Below, in pieces: positions 24,587 through 37,487 of a DNA stretch of 64,000 bases (the first letter of the stretch is position 1; each line of letters opens with the position of its first letter). Source of the stretch: Ailurus styani. Its lineage: Eukaryota; Chordata; Mammalia; Carnivora; Ailuridae. The stretch is taken from contig LNAC01000032.1 of assembly GCA_002007465.1 (NCBI GenBank), forward strand, positions 2,480,286-2,544,285, read 5' to 3'. The position numbers and the translations under genes are program-made. The notes beneath the pieces are model-generated. The model searched no databases, was not told the DNA's origin, and was given only the letters and a program-made list of their open reading frames with translations.

Positions 24587-25741
24587 TAAAACACCTAGTT
24601 TTAAGCAGAGAATCTTTTTCACTTATGACATTTATTAAAATGAGAGATAGCTTGCTGGGACAAAATTGGCACAGAAGCCTCATTATGGTTTTGTAAATGC
24701 TTCACACCTGATCTTAAAACCTTATTTAAAATAAGGCAGATTCTTTGCAGAGTTACTTACGTGTGAAAGGTGCCTTTCCAATATGAATTACTAGGTTGAA
24801 GTATGTTGCCTTTGCCCCTGCAGAATTGTGCACCATGCATTTGCAGTCTGAAAATATAAGCTCATCCACACTCCCCCTCTTGGTAGCTGTGAGACTTCCC
24901 TGATCTTGACCCCATGCAGGCTCCAGTCACCTCCTCCCAAAAGGGGAGAGCTACCATCATCCAGTGTCTTGGGCCGTTGAACATCCTGAGTGCCATGGGG
25001 AGATCTCCCAGCCCTCCGAAACTGCGTAACAAGAGAGGTGCTTCTGTGGTGGCCACGGGAAGACTTGCCTTCCCTTCAAGTGTGCCATCCCGGGGCAGTG
25101 GGTTGAGAGAACCTTTTTAACCAACATGTGCCCAAACTAGCACCAGGAAATCTGATTGAATCTTTTCAGGAATAATGGCCAATAAGGTTCAGAGGAGAAT
25201 GTCTAGGCATTCATTCAGCCCAAAGCAGTGCACCCCTTCTCTTGTTCTGGAGCTCCCGGAGAGACCTCATTCTGTCTTTTTCTGTTGCCCCATGTCAGCA
25301 CACAGCCTTGTCACTGGGCTCCAGAGGGAGATGGAGCCTGCTGCCTCTGCTTGCAGCTCCTTGTGGCTAGGCAGAGAAGGCTCTTGCTCCTGACTTCTCA
25401 CCCAACTTCGCTGACTTGTTTATCTTCCATCATTTTCCAGTGACCTACACAAATACTTCTTTGGACCAGCTGATTAAACTCCAGCTTATTAATAATATTA
25501 TGCAGCGATTGCTAAATCTCTTCTCTCTTGGAAAATGGCAGCAAAATCCAGAGTCCATAGGCCTTGTCCTCCCCTATGAATACTGCAGCCTCCCGCCATA
25601 ATCCATTGATGTGTGATTGTATTTGTGTATAAAAACATTTATACGCAGCTTTCCTCAGATTGGTGTCTGTGATCCAGAAAATGTTATCAACCATTGTAAT
25701 CTTCCCCTACCCCATGTCGTTCCACTAAAATTTTACATACG

Positions 25742-25943
25742 TGGGGCACCTGGGTGACACGGTCAGCTAAGCCTCCAACTCTTGGCTTCTGCTGGGGTCG
25801 TGATCTCAGGGTCATGGGATGGAGCCCTGCATTGGGCTCCATGCTCAGCGCGGAGTCTGTTTGAGACTCTGCCCCTCGTCCACACTTGCATTTTCTTTCT
25901 CTCTCTCTTTCTCTCTCAAAATAAATGAATCTTTAAAAAAATT
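25742..25943 (+). mobile_element. CAN SINE (older subtype)
   Basis: Head GGGGCACCTGGGTGACACGG with CCAACTCTTGGCTTC, tail AAAATAAATGAATCTT. The duplication TTTTACATACG is perfect at 25731 and 25944. Confidence 0.94.
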
Positions 25944-26499
25944 TTTTACATACGCACATGCACTGCGTAGAACCTACACTTATACACCTAATAGTGCAGG
26001 CAGGTTCATCCTCCTCTTTATCCTCCCTCCTTAGTATCTAGTGATCCTTTCTTTCACTTAGGCCTTTATTTGACTTCTGCATTGGCCACTGTATGGCCTT
26101 ATTTTTAATATTTCAACACACACACAGTGAATCTCACACCTGTTTTGTTCTTTGGTTTGTTTGTTAATCTTCTCCAGTTCTTTCCCTTCATTTTCAAAGG
26201 ACCATCTTAACATGGACAAAGGACAGTCTTTAACACAAAAAATAAATGCACGCACTCGGGATTAGGGATATTGTAAAGGTAGGATATCAATCAAATAATA
26301 GGATGTGGCAACTTTACATAATTAGAAGTCCTTTTCCCTTTTTACTCTGATCTTCTCTCAGCTTCCAGCCTCAACCCTAGTCCCTCTATCTAGAGACTCC
26401 AGTTACTGAAAACGTAGGTTCCCTTTAGGCTCCCAGAATGATTTATTCCCTTTTGTTACCATACTTTCTAGCAGTTCAGCTCTTTGGGATAAAACAACT

Positions 26500-26690
26500 C
26501 TGTATTTGATCCACGTTCAACCATCACAGGCTAGCCTGTGTGACCTGGGGCAAAACTTAGCCTGTCTGAGCCTTGGTTGGTGTCCTCATTTGAAAATGGG
26601 GAAATAAATTGGAGCACGAGTGTGGTGTGGAGTGTAAAAGCATCGCTCATGGTTTCTAGAATATAGTAAATACTCAGGGAATGTCCCTTC
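26500..26690 (+). mobile_element. MIR SINE
   Basis: CTGTGTGACCTGGGGCAAAA, GTCTGAGCCTTGG, TTTGAAAATGGGGAAATAA and AATATAGTAAATACTCAGG fit MIR. Confidence 0.75.
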
Positions 26691-27648
26691 TCTTGTCCTT
26701 CTTACTCAAGCATCCAGGTTTTAGCTGTTGCAACCTATACTTGCTCTCTTTTCAATGATCTCTTCTTGATTTATTTCACTTCTGCTGTGTTTGTTTCATT
26801 CAGCATTTAGTGCAGTATTAATGATTAATAAATGATAAAACAATTATATGACTCTTTAGTCACCCTAAAGGGTGAGATAATTAAGTTATAATGAAGCTAA
26901 CCTTGTAACAGAAGAGTTGTATTTAAATATAAAAGGATTTTTCTAAAAGTTTTCTTAAAAGGTAAATGATTGGCCAAAATCTGACCTGTTGATATTGGAG
27001 AGAAAAACGAATGTCTTTTAAATTTCTTCAAAATAATTTGCACCCTCAACTCTGTTTGGTGATCGCCCTTTTCCATTTCTTAAGCCATGACCCTGTAGTG
27101 AATGTACAACCTTCCTTGCACGTAGTTCTCCCTCATTCCCCGGCCGTCAGAAGGAGGAGAGGAGAGGATGTGCTAATCCTAACTCTTGTCCCTTCCCAGC
27201 TGAACTGCAACACCTGTCAGTTCTGATATGTGTGAGTAGACTACTCTTGACATTGTGTCTCCTGGATTAAAAGAAAAAAGAAAGAAAGAAAAACACAAAA
27301 CTAACTGAACCCCGGAACTTTGCAGTGTAATCAGAATAACTGTAACACCAGATAATGTTTGTAAAGGCACTTCCATTTTTATCTGTTGAAGATTAATTGG
27401 AGATAATGTTTTGTAAACAAGAAGAAAAATGAGGTTAAATGGGTTATCTTTGTCTTAATGGATGATACAGGCCTGGCAGCGCCCTGAGTTTATCCTAACT
27501 GCCCCTCCATCCTCTCCCACTCTCACTGGTCGTTTGAGGAAAGAGAGATTATGAGGTAGGCCTGACATGGTCACATGAGCCCTTAAAAAGCAGAAAGTTT
27601 CTCCACTGCACAGAAGAGGAAGTCAGAGATTGAAAACAAGAAACATGT

Positions 27649-27860
27649 GGGGCGCCTGGGTGGCTCAGTCAGTTAAGTGTCTGCCTTCAATCCCAGGGTC
27701 CTGGAATAAAGTTTCTCATTGGGCTCCTTGCTCAGCGGGGTGCCTGCTTCTCCCTCTGCCTCTTCTGCCTCCCCTGCTTGTCTCTCTCTCTCTCTCCCTC
27801 TGTCTGACAAATAAATAAATAAAATCTTTTTAAAAAAAGGAAGGAAGGAAGGAAAGCAGG
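27649..27860 (+). mobile_element. CAN SINE with GGAA-run after the tail
   Basis: Head GGGGCGCCTGGGTGGCTCAG, body with TCTCTCTCTCTCTCTCC. The A-tail passes into AAGGAAGGAAGGAAGG. Flanks AAGAAACATGTG and AAGAAACATTTG form a duplication with one mismatch. The 25 bp of the head around TTCGGCTCAGGTCATGATC are missing. Confidence 0.93.
27838..27856. repeat. (GGAA)n microsatellite
   Basis: Four GGAA units grown from the A-tail of the SINE at 27649. Confidence 0.85.
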
Positions 27861-28304
27861 AAGAAACATTTGAAAGAAACATTTGATGCACCATTGCTGG
27901 CTTGAAGATGGAAGGTGTGCTTGTCAGGGAATGTGAGTGGTCCCCACCTGACGTCTAGCCAGGAAATGGGGACAACCAGAAGGAGCTGAAGGCTACTAAA
28001 CACAAAAGTGAGCTTGCAAAGGAGTTGCAATAGGAGTTCAGCCCAGCCTGAACTGTGATTGCCTGAGCAGAGAACCTGGCTACACCATGTTGGAACCCGG
28101 CCCCACCGAAACTGTGAGATAAGAAATTGTGATACGTCACGCTGCTGATAACTTTGTGGTAACTTTTTTATGGAGAAATAGAAAATACAAGCATCAATCC
28201 CTGTTGAAAATGTAAGGGTATGAATTCTTTCTTGAAGGGAGTTGGCTTCTTAGTGTTGAAATGCCTCATTCAGACAATTAGTTAGAGGAAATAGGTATTG
28301 ACTA

Positions 28305-28440
28305 TCTCTGCTTTGGTGGGACCTGCACTAGGTGCTGGGGATAAGTCACCAAGGTATGGCCTCTAGTGAAAGGAAACAGGCACACAAACAGTAACAGTAC
28401 AGGGTGATAAATACACAGAGTCAGGTCCTAGGGGCTGTAC
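28305..28440 (-). mobile_element. L2 LINE fragment
   Basis: CTGCACTAGGTGCTGGGGAT with ACAAACAGTAACAG and GGTGATAAATACACAGAG is the reversed L2 3' region. Confidence 0.65.
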
Positions 28441-28936
28441 ATAGAGTGCGGTCAGTGACTGAGTGTAACTGAGGGACTTGAAGAAGGCTTCTTAGCACCA
28501 AAGTGTGCAAATCCATATTCCCAGCTACTGTATATTTAGAATCCCTTTGAAGAAAATAATTCAAAATTGATGAAAGAGCACAAGTCTGGGGTTCTATACT
28601 GACTTCAGTTAAGGGAGTCAAAGGAGTTTGAAATTTTCTAAATATAATTTAAAAGGATGTGGTATACATTATTTTTGTTTGCTTTTCAAATTTCTCTTGA
28701 TTTGGTACATGTAGAATACTAGCAAATAGGAGGGGGAAATGATAGCTTAGTATACCACAAAAACATTCCATATTTATAACTCATAACTCAATTTCTCTCT
28801 GAATTCAGCTTATTGAAATAATACTCCTCACTTTATTAGCCTCCATTGTCTACACGACTATTTCTGCAATACTCTTCGCTGTCGGCGGCAGTTCTCAAAG
28901 TCTAGTCTGTAGGCCCTTGGGACTCCCTGAGATAGG

Positions 28937-29137
28937 TGTTTTTTGTTTGTTTTTTTTTAAGATTTTATTTATTTGACACAGAGAGAGAGATTACAAGTAG
29001 ACAGAGAGGCAGGCAGAGAGAGGGGGAAACAGGCTCCTCGCCAAGCAGGGAGCCCGATGCGGACCTGGATCCCAGGACCCTGAGATCATGACCTGAGCCA
29101 AAGGCAGAGCCTTAACCAACTGAGCCACCCAGGCGCC
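28937..29137 (-). mobile_element. CAN SINE, young mustelid-type subtype, in Charlie copy 2
   Basis: Minus-strand copy with TACAAGTAGACAGAGAGGCA. Duplication CTCCCTGAGA at 28923 and 29138 within the Charlie left end. Confidence 0.95.
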
Positions 29138-29804
29138 CTCCCTGAGAGTTTGAGACGTTAAGGTCAAAACTGTTCTCACAATGACACTAACACATTATTT
29201 GTCTTTTCCACTGTGTTGACATTTGCACTGACGGTGCAGAAGCAATGGTGGGTAAAACTAGTACGTGTATTCATTGAATCTTGTATCACAACACCCTCCC
29301 ATGAGAAAAAAATGACAGTGTCACTTAAGAATATCCTGATGAAGCAGGAAAAATTATTAATTTTATTAAATCTTGACCCTTGACCACATACCTGACAAAC
29401 TATGGTTCTTCCGACTTTGGTATTTGGCAGGTATTTTCTCGTAAATGAGCAAAGTGAGTCTCTCTTTAGTGAAAATAATTGACTGTTTGTTGCCAGTGAT
29501 AGGATTTGAGCTTTTGAGCAAGAATTAGAATTTTAGAAAACTTGTATTCACTACTGTGGGCCAGATAGCTCCCCAAACCCGTAAAGCTTTTCTAATGAGA
29601 TCAGTGGTGATATTAATGAATGTGATTTTTATATTATGTGACAAAATATATCAACTCAGTTAACTGGTATTTTCCAAATAACCAATGTGTGCTGTTACAA
29701 AATCATGCATGGTTAAATTCAAAATTCGAGATAGATCAGTGGATTTTAATGTAGGAGTTGGAAAAGTATATTGATACGGTTTTTGACTCTACATTGCAAC
29801 TAGC

Positions 29805-29920
29805 CTCTTTTTTTTTAAGATTTTATTTCTTAATAATCTCTACATCTAACATGGGGCTCAAACTTATAACCCCGAGATCAAGAATCACCTTTCTACCAAC
29901 TAAGCAAGCTAGGAGCCCTA
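29805..29920 (-). mobile_element. Short tRNA-like CAN SINE in Charlie copy 2
   Basis: About 116 bp: A-tail (read as T-run) then CTCTACATCTAACATGGGGC, AACCCCGAGATCAAGAATC and the tRNA-like head, without the CT-rich body. Perfect 14-bp duplication ACATTGCAACTAGC at 29791 and 29921. Confidence 0.93.
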
Positions 29921-30200
29921 ACATTGCAACTAGCTTTTAGGAAATTACCACATGTCAAGTTTTGGTATAGTATCAAAGAAGTTCCACAATAATCTAAAAA
30001 AATTACTAAAATAATCATTCCCTTTCAACAACACATCTGTGTGAGGTTGAACTTTCTTCATTTACTTCAACCAAAATAACATAACAGAATGGAGATTGGA
30101 ATGCTATAGCAGAGAAGAGAATCCAGTTGTCTTCTGTTAAACCAGATGCTAAAGAGATTTGCAAAAAAAAAAAAAAAAAAAAAAAGCAGTGCCACCCTTG

Positions 30201-30411
30201 TTTTTTTATTTTTTATTTTATTTTTTTTTAAAGATTTTATCTATTTTGACACAGAGAGAGACAGAGAGGGAACATGAGCAAGGGGAGTGGGAGAAGGAGA
30301 AGCAGGGTTCCTGCCAAGCAGGGAGCCCGATGCAGGGCTCGATCCCACAACCCTGGGATCATGGCCTGAGCCGAAGGCAGACACTTAATGACTTGAGCCA
30401 CCCAGGTGCCC
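30201..30411 (-). mobile_element. CAN SINE in Charlie copy 2
   Basis: Minus-strand copy ending TTGAGCCACCCAGGTGCCCC, with a long T/A-rich tail region. Third SINE in this transposon relic. Confidence 0.92.
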
Positions 30412-30929
30412 CTAATTTTTTTGTTTAGAAAATGGTCACTTTCCATAAGAATGCTTTTTATGTTAACATGCAAAAACATAGGTTTGTTGTTTTTAAATGA
30501 ATGTATAAATACTTTTAAATTTCTCAATTTAATTTCTAATGTGGTAAGTATAGATAAATCTACACAAAGAAAACAAAACTCAGTGGGATTCTCAGTGATT
30601 TTTAAGAGTATTAAGTGCCCTGAAAGCAAAAAGGTTAAGAACTACTGCTGTAAGAGATTTTTCAAATGAATGAACTAAGATTGTATTGTCTATTAAATCA
30701 AACTCTGAAAGACGAACCAAAGCAAGCACGTAGAAAAACCTGTATATACATGTGTGCCGCAGCAAGGTCCACTCTGACGTTTCCTGTGTCCTGGAGATGA
30801 GCAGCTTGCACTTTTGGGAGCCAGAGTAATTCATTTATTGGACCTCTTTTTCCTTTCTTCTCTCCTTTATCCATTCCACAAATATTTTTTGAACATATAT
30901 TCCAGGATCTGAAGTTTTATTTGCATTGT

Positions 30930-31095
30930 ACACTAATCCTTACCTTAATTCTGTGAGGTATTATTTCCACCCATTTTATGTATGAGGAAACTGAGATTCT
31001 GAATAATTAAGTGAATTACCTAAGCATAGCAACTAAGTGGATATGAATGTTTGGGATCTGAACTCTGCCTCTCTTGCCCATGTACTTGAGTGTTA
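30930..31095 (-). mobile_element. MIR SINE
   Basis: TTCTGTGAGGTATTATTTCC, TATGAGGAAACTGAGATTCT and AAGTGAATTACCTAAGCATA fit a reversed MIR. Confidence 0.75.
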
Positions 31096-31164
31096 AACTG
31101 TATGAGTTCTCATCCCTTCGACTTGGAAACCAGAGGGTGGCAGGACTGCCCGCTTTGGGTCCTT

Positions 31165-31365
31165 AGGATACAAGCTGTGGACTTGAGAGTTACCGCCTTG
31201 GGTTCCAGTCCTGTCTCTGCTACTTCACATCCCCTGTGATCTTGTACAGATTACTTCCCCTCTCAGAAGCTTAGTATTCTTCTCGACAAAAGAGAAATTA
31301 TAACACCAATAACTTTGGGGTGATTTCAGGGTTGCATGATGTAATGTATGGAAATCCTCACTGTA
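31165..31365 (+). mobile_element. MIR SINE
   Basis: GGGTTCCAGTCCTGTCTCTG and ATCTTGTACAGATTACTTCC followed by AAGAGAAATTATAACACC fit the MIR core. Confidence 0.7.
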
Positions 31366-32934
31366 AGGCGAACTAGGAAAATAGTGGTGAAGACCTGCTG
31401 GTGACATCCGAGGTCCCCCGTGGGCAGTGGGTCCTGTCCAGATGCTTCAGTGCGCTGGGCCCATGGCAGGCCACACTCCCCTGGCAGAGCGGTTTGGAAC
31501 AGAGGTGGAGAGAGGAGCTGAGGAGTGAGCAGTGTGGTTCAGGAAGAGGAGGGACTTGGGTGTCAAACGAATGCCGGCACAAGTCCTTTCTCAGCTAATT
31601 ATTATTAGCCCTCTGTCCGAAAGAACTCTGCCTTCTCATCCATAAATACGGAGGTGATGCTGCCCACGTATGTGGATGAGAGCCAGAGAATACAAAGGCA
31701 CTGCCATAATGACTAGCACTTGCCGGCGTCTAATGTATATTAATTCCTTTCCCTATGACATGTTGCTTCCGCTCTTAGGAGGACATTCAGAAGGGTGTCC
31801 AATAGAAACCATCCCTTTGCCTCCAGACTTAGGCTCAGAATATTTGTCCAGCAAACCTTAGACTTTATCAGTTCCTGCTCAGGAAGTCTTCAGAGCCTGG
31901 GCTCTAATTGTTATCTTAAAAACCTGCTGCATCACAGCCAGTAGTGGTCTCAGATTTGAAGGCCACATCAGATCAGAATCAGGTATTTAGCTTTGGTGGA
32001 TCTTAGGAGCGTTCCAGTACAAAATGTTACTTTTGAGGTCTACTTGGTACAAGAACCATTATATCTTTTCAGAGTAAATTAAATCTGCTCCTCTTTGTGG
32101 GAAGGCTTGAGAAGCTCCGATTCTCAGAAGAGGGGAAGACACAATATAAAATTACACGGCTTCTATTTCATGAGTACCAGATTTCCTAAGAGTTTAATAA
32201 AAAGTAAAATAGCACCATAAAAATTGAGGCCAGATGAAATTCCTCATCTCAGTAAGTTGGTGGAGTGTTAATATTCCCTGGATTTGGTTATTACTAGGAG
32301 GATTATTGTAAAATGTGCAGCCGATTGAAATGGAACTCAGGGCCTTTATGCACAGCTAGATCCTGCGCTGCGGGTTTAGTTGAAATCTGGAGATGTGCAG
32401 GATGGGGACTAGCTACTAGACCAGCAGGTTTCTCCCCCAGTTACTGCACTTACCAGCAGGCCCATGGCCTTAGCCAGGAGGGCACTGAACCACTTTTTAG
32501 TCCTTCCCAGAACCACATCCTTGGAGGCTGACAACATTCATGACAGGTTGAGTTACTGCCAGTGGCGAGTGGGTCATTTCTGGGAATGCTGCTTTGGGGG
32601 TGGCTCTCAGGATCCCTAAGTGGCACCCACTTCGTGTCCACAGGAGGTGTGGGTTTTATTGGCTGTGATGCCAAAGAGGTCCTTACCTGCAGGGACCAGC
32701 CTGGGTGGCAGCCAATCTAGCTTCCTTGGAATGTTTTCCAGTCCTGGAGAGAAAGACTCAGTGGAGTCTCTGTAGCTCTAACCACTTCTGCTGAGGTGCC
32801 TCTTTGTCTGATGTGATTCCTCTGCCTGGGACAGAGACCACACGGTCATTTCATCGCTGTCACATACTGTCAGGTACGGCCCAGGTGGTCAGCTCCGTGT
32901 CCAAGACTTTATGAACTTGGCTCTTCAGGGAGGC

Positions 32935-33165
32935 TGCATGGTGTGCTGGTAACGAATGTGGTCTCCAGAGCCAGACTTTTCTGCCTTTGAACCTAGCTTT
33001 GCCACTTAACCATCTCTGTGCCTTTGGGAAAGTTAACTTGACCTCTCCGTGCCTCAGTTTCCTCATCTATAAAGGAGGATACTAATAGTACCTGCCTCAA
33101 AGGTACTATAAAATGCTTAGCACACACTAAGCACTTGGTAAGTGTTAGTTGCTATAATTATTATG
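32935..33165 (+). mobile_element. MIR SINE
   Basis: TCTCCAGAGCCAGACTTTTC, CCGTGCCTCAGTTTCCTCAT, ATAGTACCTGCCTCAAAGGT and GCACTTGGTAAGTGTTAG follow the MIR consensus end to end; one of the best-preserved copies here. Confidence 0.9.
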
Positions 33166-34044
33166 CGCTATGTGGGTAGGACAGCCTGATGATTTTTCAA
33201 GCTTGGGGAAAGATTGCAGGCTTCCTACTAAATAGCCATGTGTGGGTGCTGAGTGTAGGTGAGAGGGTGTCTTCTAGTGTTCCCCCCGCCCCCTTGTATT
33301 TTCTATTCCTTTTCGAGTACCTGCTCTTTCCATCCTTCCTACTTTTCCTTTGCTCGGCTGTCTGAGATTAAAGAATATATAGTTGGAAGATCAGGGTCTG
33401 TGGTCTGGCTCACTTACTGCCATGTGAGCTTAGCTAAGTTTCCGAAGCTCTCTGAGCAGCAGTGGAGGATTTGGGATGTCTTAAGGCTGCCAGGTAGCTC
33501 ATAAAGGTGGAATAATAGTGGGTGCTATTACCCTGGGAGAATGAAACAGGGACACATGCGGGGGATACCGCGATTCTCCACTGGAAGCTAAGACTTTACT
33601 ATAAATGTACCTATTATATATCAATGACTGCGCCTGTGAGTGTACTTGACTGAATGGATGAATGAAAAGAGAGTCAGCTGATTTGGGTTCTGTTAAGTGA
33701 GATACTGGGTGTCCAGTAGCCAACACAGAGTAGAAGCCAAAAAGATGGTATTTCTCTACTACTTGATTCCACTCTATTGAGTCACTATTGAGTCAATGGG
33801 GGTTTTCATTTCCATTTTATTCATGGTGACCCTGTATCACTGAAGTTGTGTCATGAGCAAAGCTGTGTTATTAGCAGTGCTGACAGTAGTCACGGCGTGA
33901 TCATCCATTTCCTGGTGATCTCTGTTCCTCCGCTTCCTGTCTCAGAAAATAAGAATCTTAAATGAAATGAAATTTCAGTTTCTTATAGCTTTAATGGGAT
34001 ATGAAGGCATATAATTAGATATACACTGTCTCTCCTATCACCCA

Positions 34045-34260
34045 GTTCCTCTTCTTCATAGTACTTGATGCCATCTTTTTGGTTTGGTTTGGTTTGGTTT
34101 TTGTTTTTTTACATACTTAATCTTTGTCTCCAATACCCCATTCCACTTCCAGGCCCCTAGAAAGGAAGCTGGATGAGAATAGGGACCTTGTCTCTTTTGG
34201 CCTTCAGTGCTGGAAGAGTGCTTGGCAGGTTTCCAATGTTTAGTCAATATACACACATGC
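34045..34260 (+). mobile_element. L2 LINE 3' fragment
   Basis: CTTCATAGTACTTGATGCCA, GAATAGGGACCTTGTCTC and AGTGCTTGGCAGG follow the L2 3' end. A GGTTT run interrupts it. Confidence 0.6.
34079..34102. repeat. (GGTTT)n microsatellite
   Basis: Four GGTTT units between T-runs, inside an L2 relic. Confidence 0.85.
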
Positions 34261-35895
34261 CCTCATAGATAGGTATAATCATGCATTATAATATAATTAC
34301 ATAAATTTGTCCATGCTGGACGCATTTGACCAGGTAGTCGGTCATTTGGTTTTCTTCCCTTCCCCTACTCCCCACCACAACATATACCACAGTGTTTTTT
34401 GGAGATTAAAGGACTAGAATTAAGAATGGTTATGTTGTCTGTCATAAAAATTACACAAAGTAGCAGTGCCTAGGTTTTTGCCTTGTGAGCTCATATAATA
34501 GTATCAAAGGACAGTAACTCTGGATATCAGAGGAAGCCCACAGTTTAGGGCTGGGGCCACTTGGCCACTTGACCGTGATGGTGATGTGTGTGTGTAGCAC
34601 AGGGTTGAATACGTTTATATACATAGCGGAGGTGGTCAGCAGGAGGCAAAATAGAAACCTCAGAATTGTGCTCACACATATTATTGAGATTTCATATTGC
34701 TTTTATTATTTGGCCACAAAAATGGACATAATCCTTGTTGGCTTTAACACACCTACTAGTACTGCTTTCAGTATCCATCTTGCAAAATATAAGACAAGGC
34801 CAGAGCTTAAATTAAAATCCTCAGCTTCTTATCTCCTTCCCACAGGAAAGCAAATCTGTGTTGAAAACCGTAAAATTAAGAGGAGAGCAAGGATAGCATA
34901 ATTTAGCAAAAATTCATGGCACCAGATTCTGAGCTATATGACTGGAGGGATAGGTCAGACATTAAGAAGATGCTGCCTACTAATGCAGGTTCCTTAAGGT
35001 GGTGCTCTGGAAATAAGAAAGGCATGCAAAATATATATATTTTTTCAGAAGGTTTCTGCAATGCTTACTCTTTATAAGCACTCTAAGAAAATACCTTTGT
35101 AGATTGCTTGGCAATTATGCTTCTTGTGAGACTTTTGAAATGAAACTCAAAGCAGTTTAGTGGAGTTGAAATATATTCATTTTAGCATTTGGGTGTTGAG
35201 ATTTTTGTTTCCATTTTTAAAAGGGTTTGTAATAATACCCTCCTATTCCCGCACCCACCCCCATCCACCTCCTCTAACATTCTAAATTCCTTGTATTTAA
35301 GAAGCTCATTCTGTGTATTTGGCAAACTGCATCATTAACACTTGAAAAGCATTGAAACATTTTTTTAACCTTTTATACATTTATATGCATAGATGTCTGG
35401 GCTGAGGTATATAGAGAAAAGGCATGGGGCTTTGATTATGGTGCGCTATTTAATAAATGCCCAGGGCTATATGAGCTGTGCAAGTTCTGCCATTAGAGAC
35501 GAGCTGATCATTATAAAACAGGGAAAATCTAGTATGGAAATTATATCATTGTCTAAAAAAGGGTGATTTTTCCCCCTTCCTTTTTTTTTTAAATAAGTTT
35601 TTTGGGGTAGAGGTTGTAATGATAGGGTGTAGAGAATTCATATTACTAGCTGTAAAGAGAATTAAGTGTTACTAGGATAATCTTGCCTAATTTTCCTGAG
35701 GGTAGTTCTACCCATTGGAACAACATACTTTTTATATCTAATTTGTAAAGAAAAAAAATCAAATTTAAATTAGCGTGTATGCCATAGTTGCCACCACCAT
35801 GCACAACAAGCGTGTTACAGGACCCTCAACCATTCAGATACGGACCTGCATTTTAAGCAGTTTATATACTGTGCAGGTGTCAGGTTCTTCCTTAG

Positions 35896-35936
35896 TTTTT
35901 TTTGTTTTGTTTTGTTTTGTTTTTTGTTTTTCTTTT
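35896..35936. repeat. (TTTTG)n T-rich microsatellite
   Basis: TTTTG units repeated four to five times with extra T-runs. Confidence 0.85.
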
Positions 35937-36903
35937 TTAATACACGTATTTGCTCCTGGAGAAACAAATTTCACAAGCATTTTAGTTTATGGCCAGTAAA
36001 AATCTCACTAATTCAAACTAATTATGGGGAAGACATGTCTGAACTAGTTAATTAGTGAATATTCAAAATTCATTGTATTTTATTCCTCTTAAATGCACAA
36101 GTTACTTATTACTGTAGTGTTTGTAAATAGAGATCTTCCTGGCACTGCTGTAATTAGTAGATGAGTTTAAAATCAGATACATATTTTGCATGTATATAAT
36201 TGTGTTGAGTTTACTTTCTTTTGGGAGGGAGGGGTATAGAATTTAAAAAAAAAACAATCTCCCTAATCAGGTTAAACTGCTTGAGTCTTGTTTACATTAC
36301 TTGATTTGCTTAGCAACCACTTTTACAGGGTAGAGGGGAGAAAAAAATTCACCTTTAACCAAATAAAGAGATCCCAGATTTCAAATTGATAAAGTCTAAA
36401 AAATAACCTGAACCTTTAAACATATTATTGTTATATAATTTTGGACTTCCAAATTCAATAATAAAATTTGTTTTTAAACTAATATAAGACAAATAAAATG
36501 TCAAAATATATAAAATGTTAACAATTTAAAGTGTTTTTACAAGCCATGTTTTATATTATGCAGTTAAACTCAAGATTATACTTTCCCTTTTATCAATTAA
36601 AACTTCTAGAAACTGGAGAACCTGAAGATGAACTGAGTAGTGCTAAAGCATAATGGATGGTCATGTTTGATTGACAAAGCTATAAGACATGAAAAAAAAA
36701 TGCTGTAACATGGTTCTTAAAGACGTACAACTATAGAATTACAAATTCTATAAACTAAAGGGATATCAGTACAGCAAATTTATATTTATTGGGTTGTTTA
36801 AAAATTCGACCTTCAAATTGGTAATATTCATTTATTTGTTCATTGAACAGTTGAGTGCCTTTTTATTGCCAGACATATGTAATGAATAAAAAGAGTTTAT
36901 AAA

Positions 36904-37102
36904 GGGCGCCTGGGTGGCTCAGTGGGTTAAAGCCTCTGCTTTCGGCTCAGGTCATGATCTCAGGGTCCTGGGATCGAGGCCCGCATCGGGCTCCCTGCTC
37001 AGCGGGGAGCCTGCTTCCCCCTCTCTCTCTCTGCCTGTCTTTCTGCCTCCTTGTGATCTCTCTCCCTCTGTGAAATAAATAAATAAAATCTTTAAAAAAA
37101 AA
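36904..37102 (+). mobile_element. CAN SINE, young mustelid-type subtype
   Basis: Head GGGCGCCTGGGTGGCTCAGT with GGGTTAAAGCCTCTGC, about 385 bp before exon IV. Perfect duplication AAGAGTTTATAAA at 36891 and 37103. Confidence 0.96.
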
Positions 37103-37487
37103 AAGAGTTTATAAAATATTTGTAACTTTTGCTTCAGTAACTCCTGGTTGAACATAACCTGAGGAGATAATCCAAAAGGGAGTGTAAATATCTGCATACA
37201 GAAATTCATGTCATATGAAATAATAGTACTCAAGCTAAATCTACAAAGAACACTGATTAAATAACTGATAGTCTCTTGATGGGATAGTCATGTACTTGAA
37301 GAGTATTTAACATGGAAAAATTCTGAAGATGTAATGAGGACAGCAGATGAGTTCAGTTACCCAGGTTTAGGGATGATTCTTGGGTTATGCCGATGTCCCG
37401 TTACTGCTATTGTGTGACTCTTTCTTTGGGAGCGAAGACAGGACCTGGGTGTTCTCATTAACCATTGACCTTGTGGTTACTTTGCAG

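Larger units (their letters stand above)
28887..30647 (+). mobile_element. hAT-Charlie DNA transposon relic (Charlie1-like), copy 2
   Basis: The left end is CAGTTCTCAAAGTCTAGTC and the right end AGGTTAAGAACTACTG, the same family as 222-1800. It is broken by three SINEs at 28937, 29805 and 30201, and has an internal deletion near 29390 relative to copy 1. The transposase frame is destroyed. The last 230 bp keep the 3' noncoding part that copy 1 lost. Confidence 0.78.
1..37487 (+). other. LEF1: LEF1 intron upstream of exon IV (3' part of intron III)
   Basis: This stretch has no sequence resembling LEF1 exons 1-3 in any frame, so it is read as the 3' end of the large intron before exon IV. It holds most of the window's carnivore SINEs, two hAT-Charlie relics, an L1M fragment, several MIR and L2 pieces, simple repeats and one assembly N. 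Blocks in which I see nothing recognisable include about 2700-3730, 10150-11170, 11800-12840, 13090-14690 (except splinters), 22000-23690, 31380-32930 and 34270-36890. The alternative dnLEF1 promoter is described in intron 2 of the human gene and so is not expected here. Open frames here are short, and the longest (9979-10533, minus) starts in a MIR. Confidence 0.8.
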
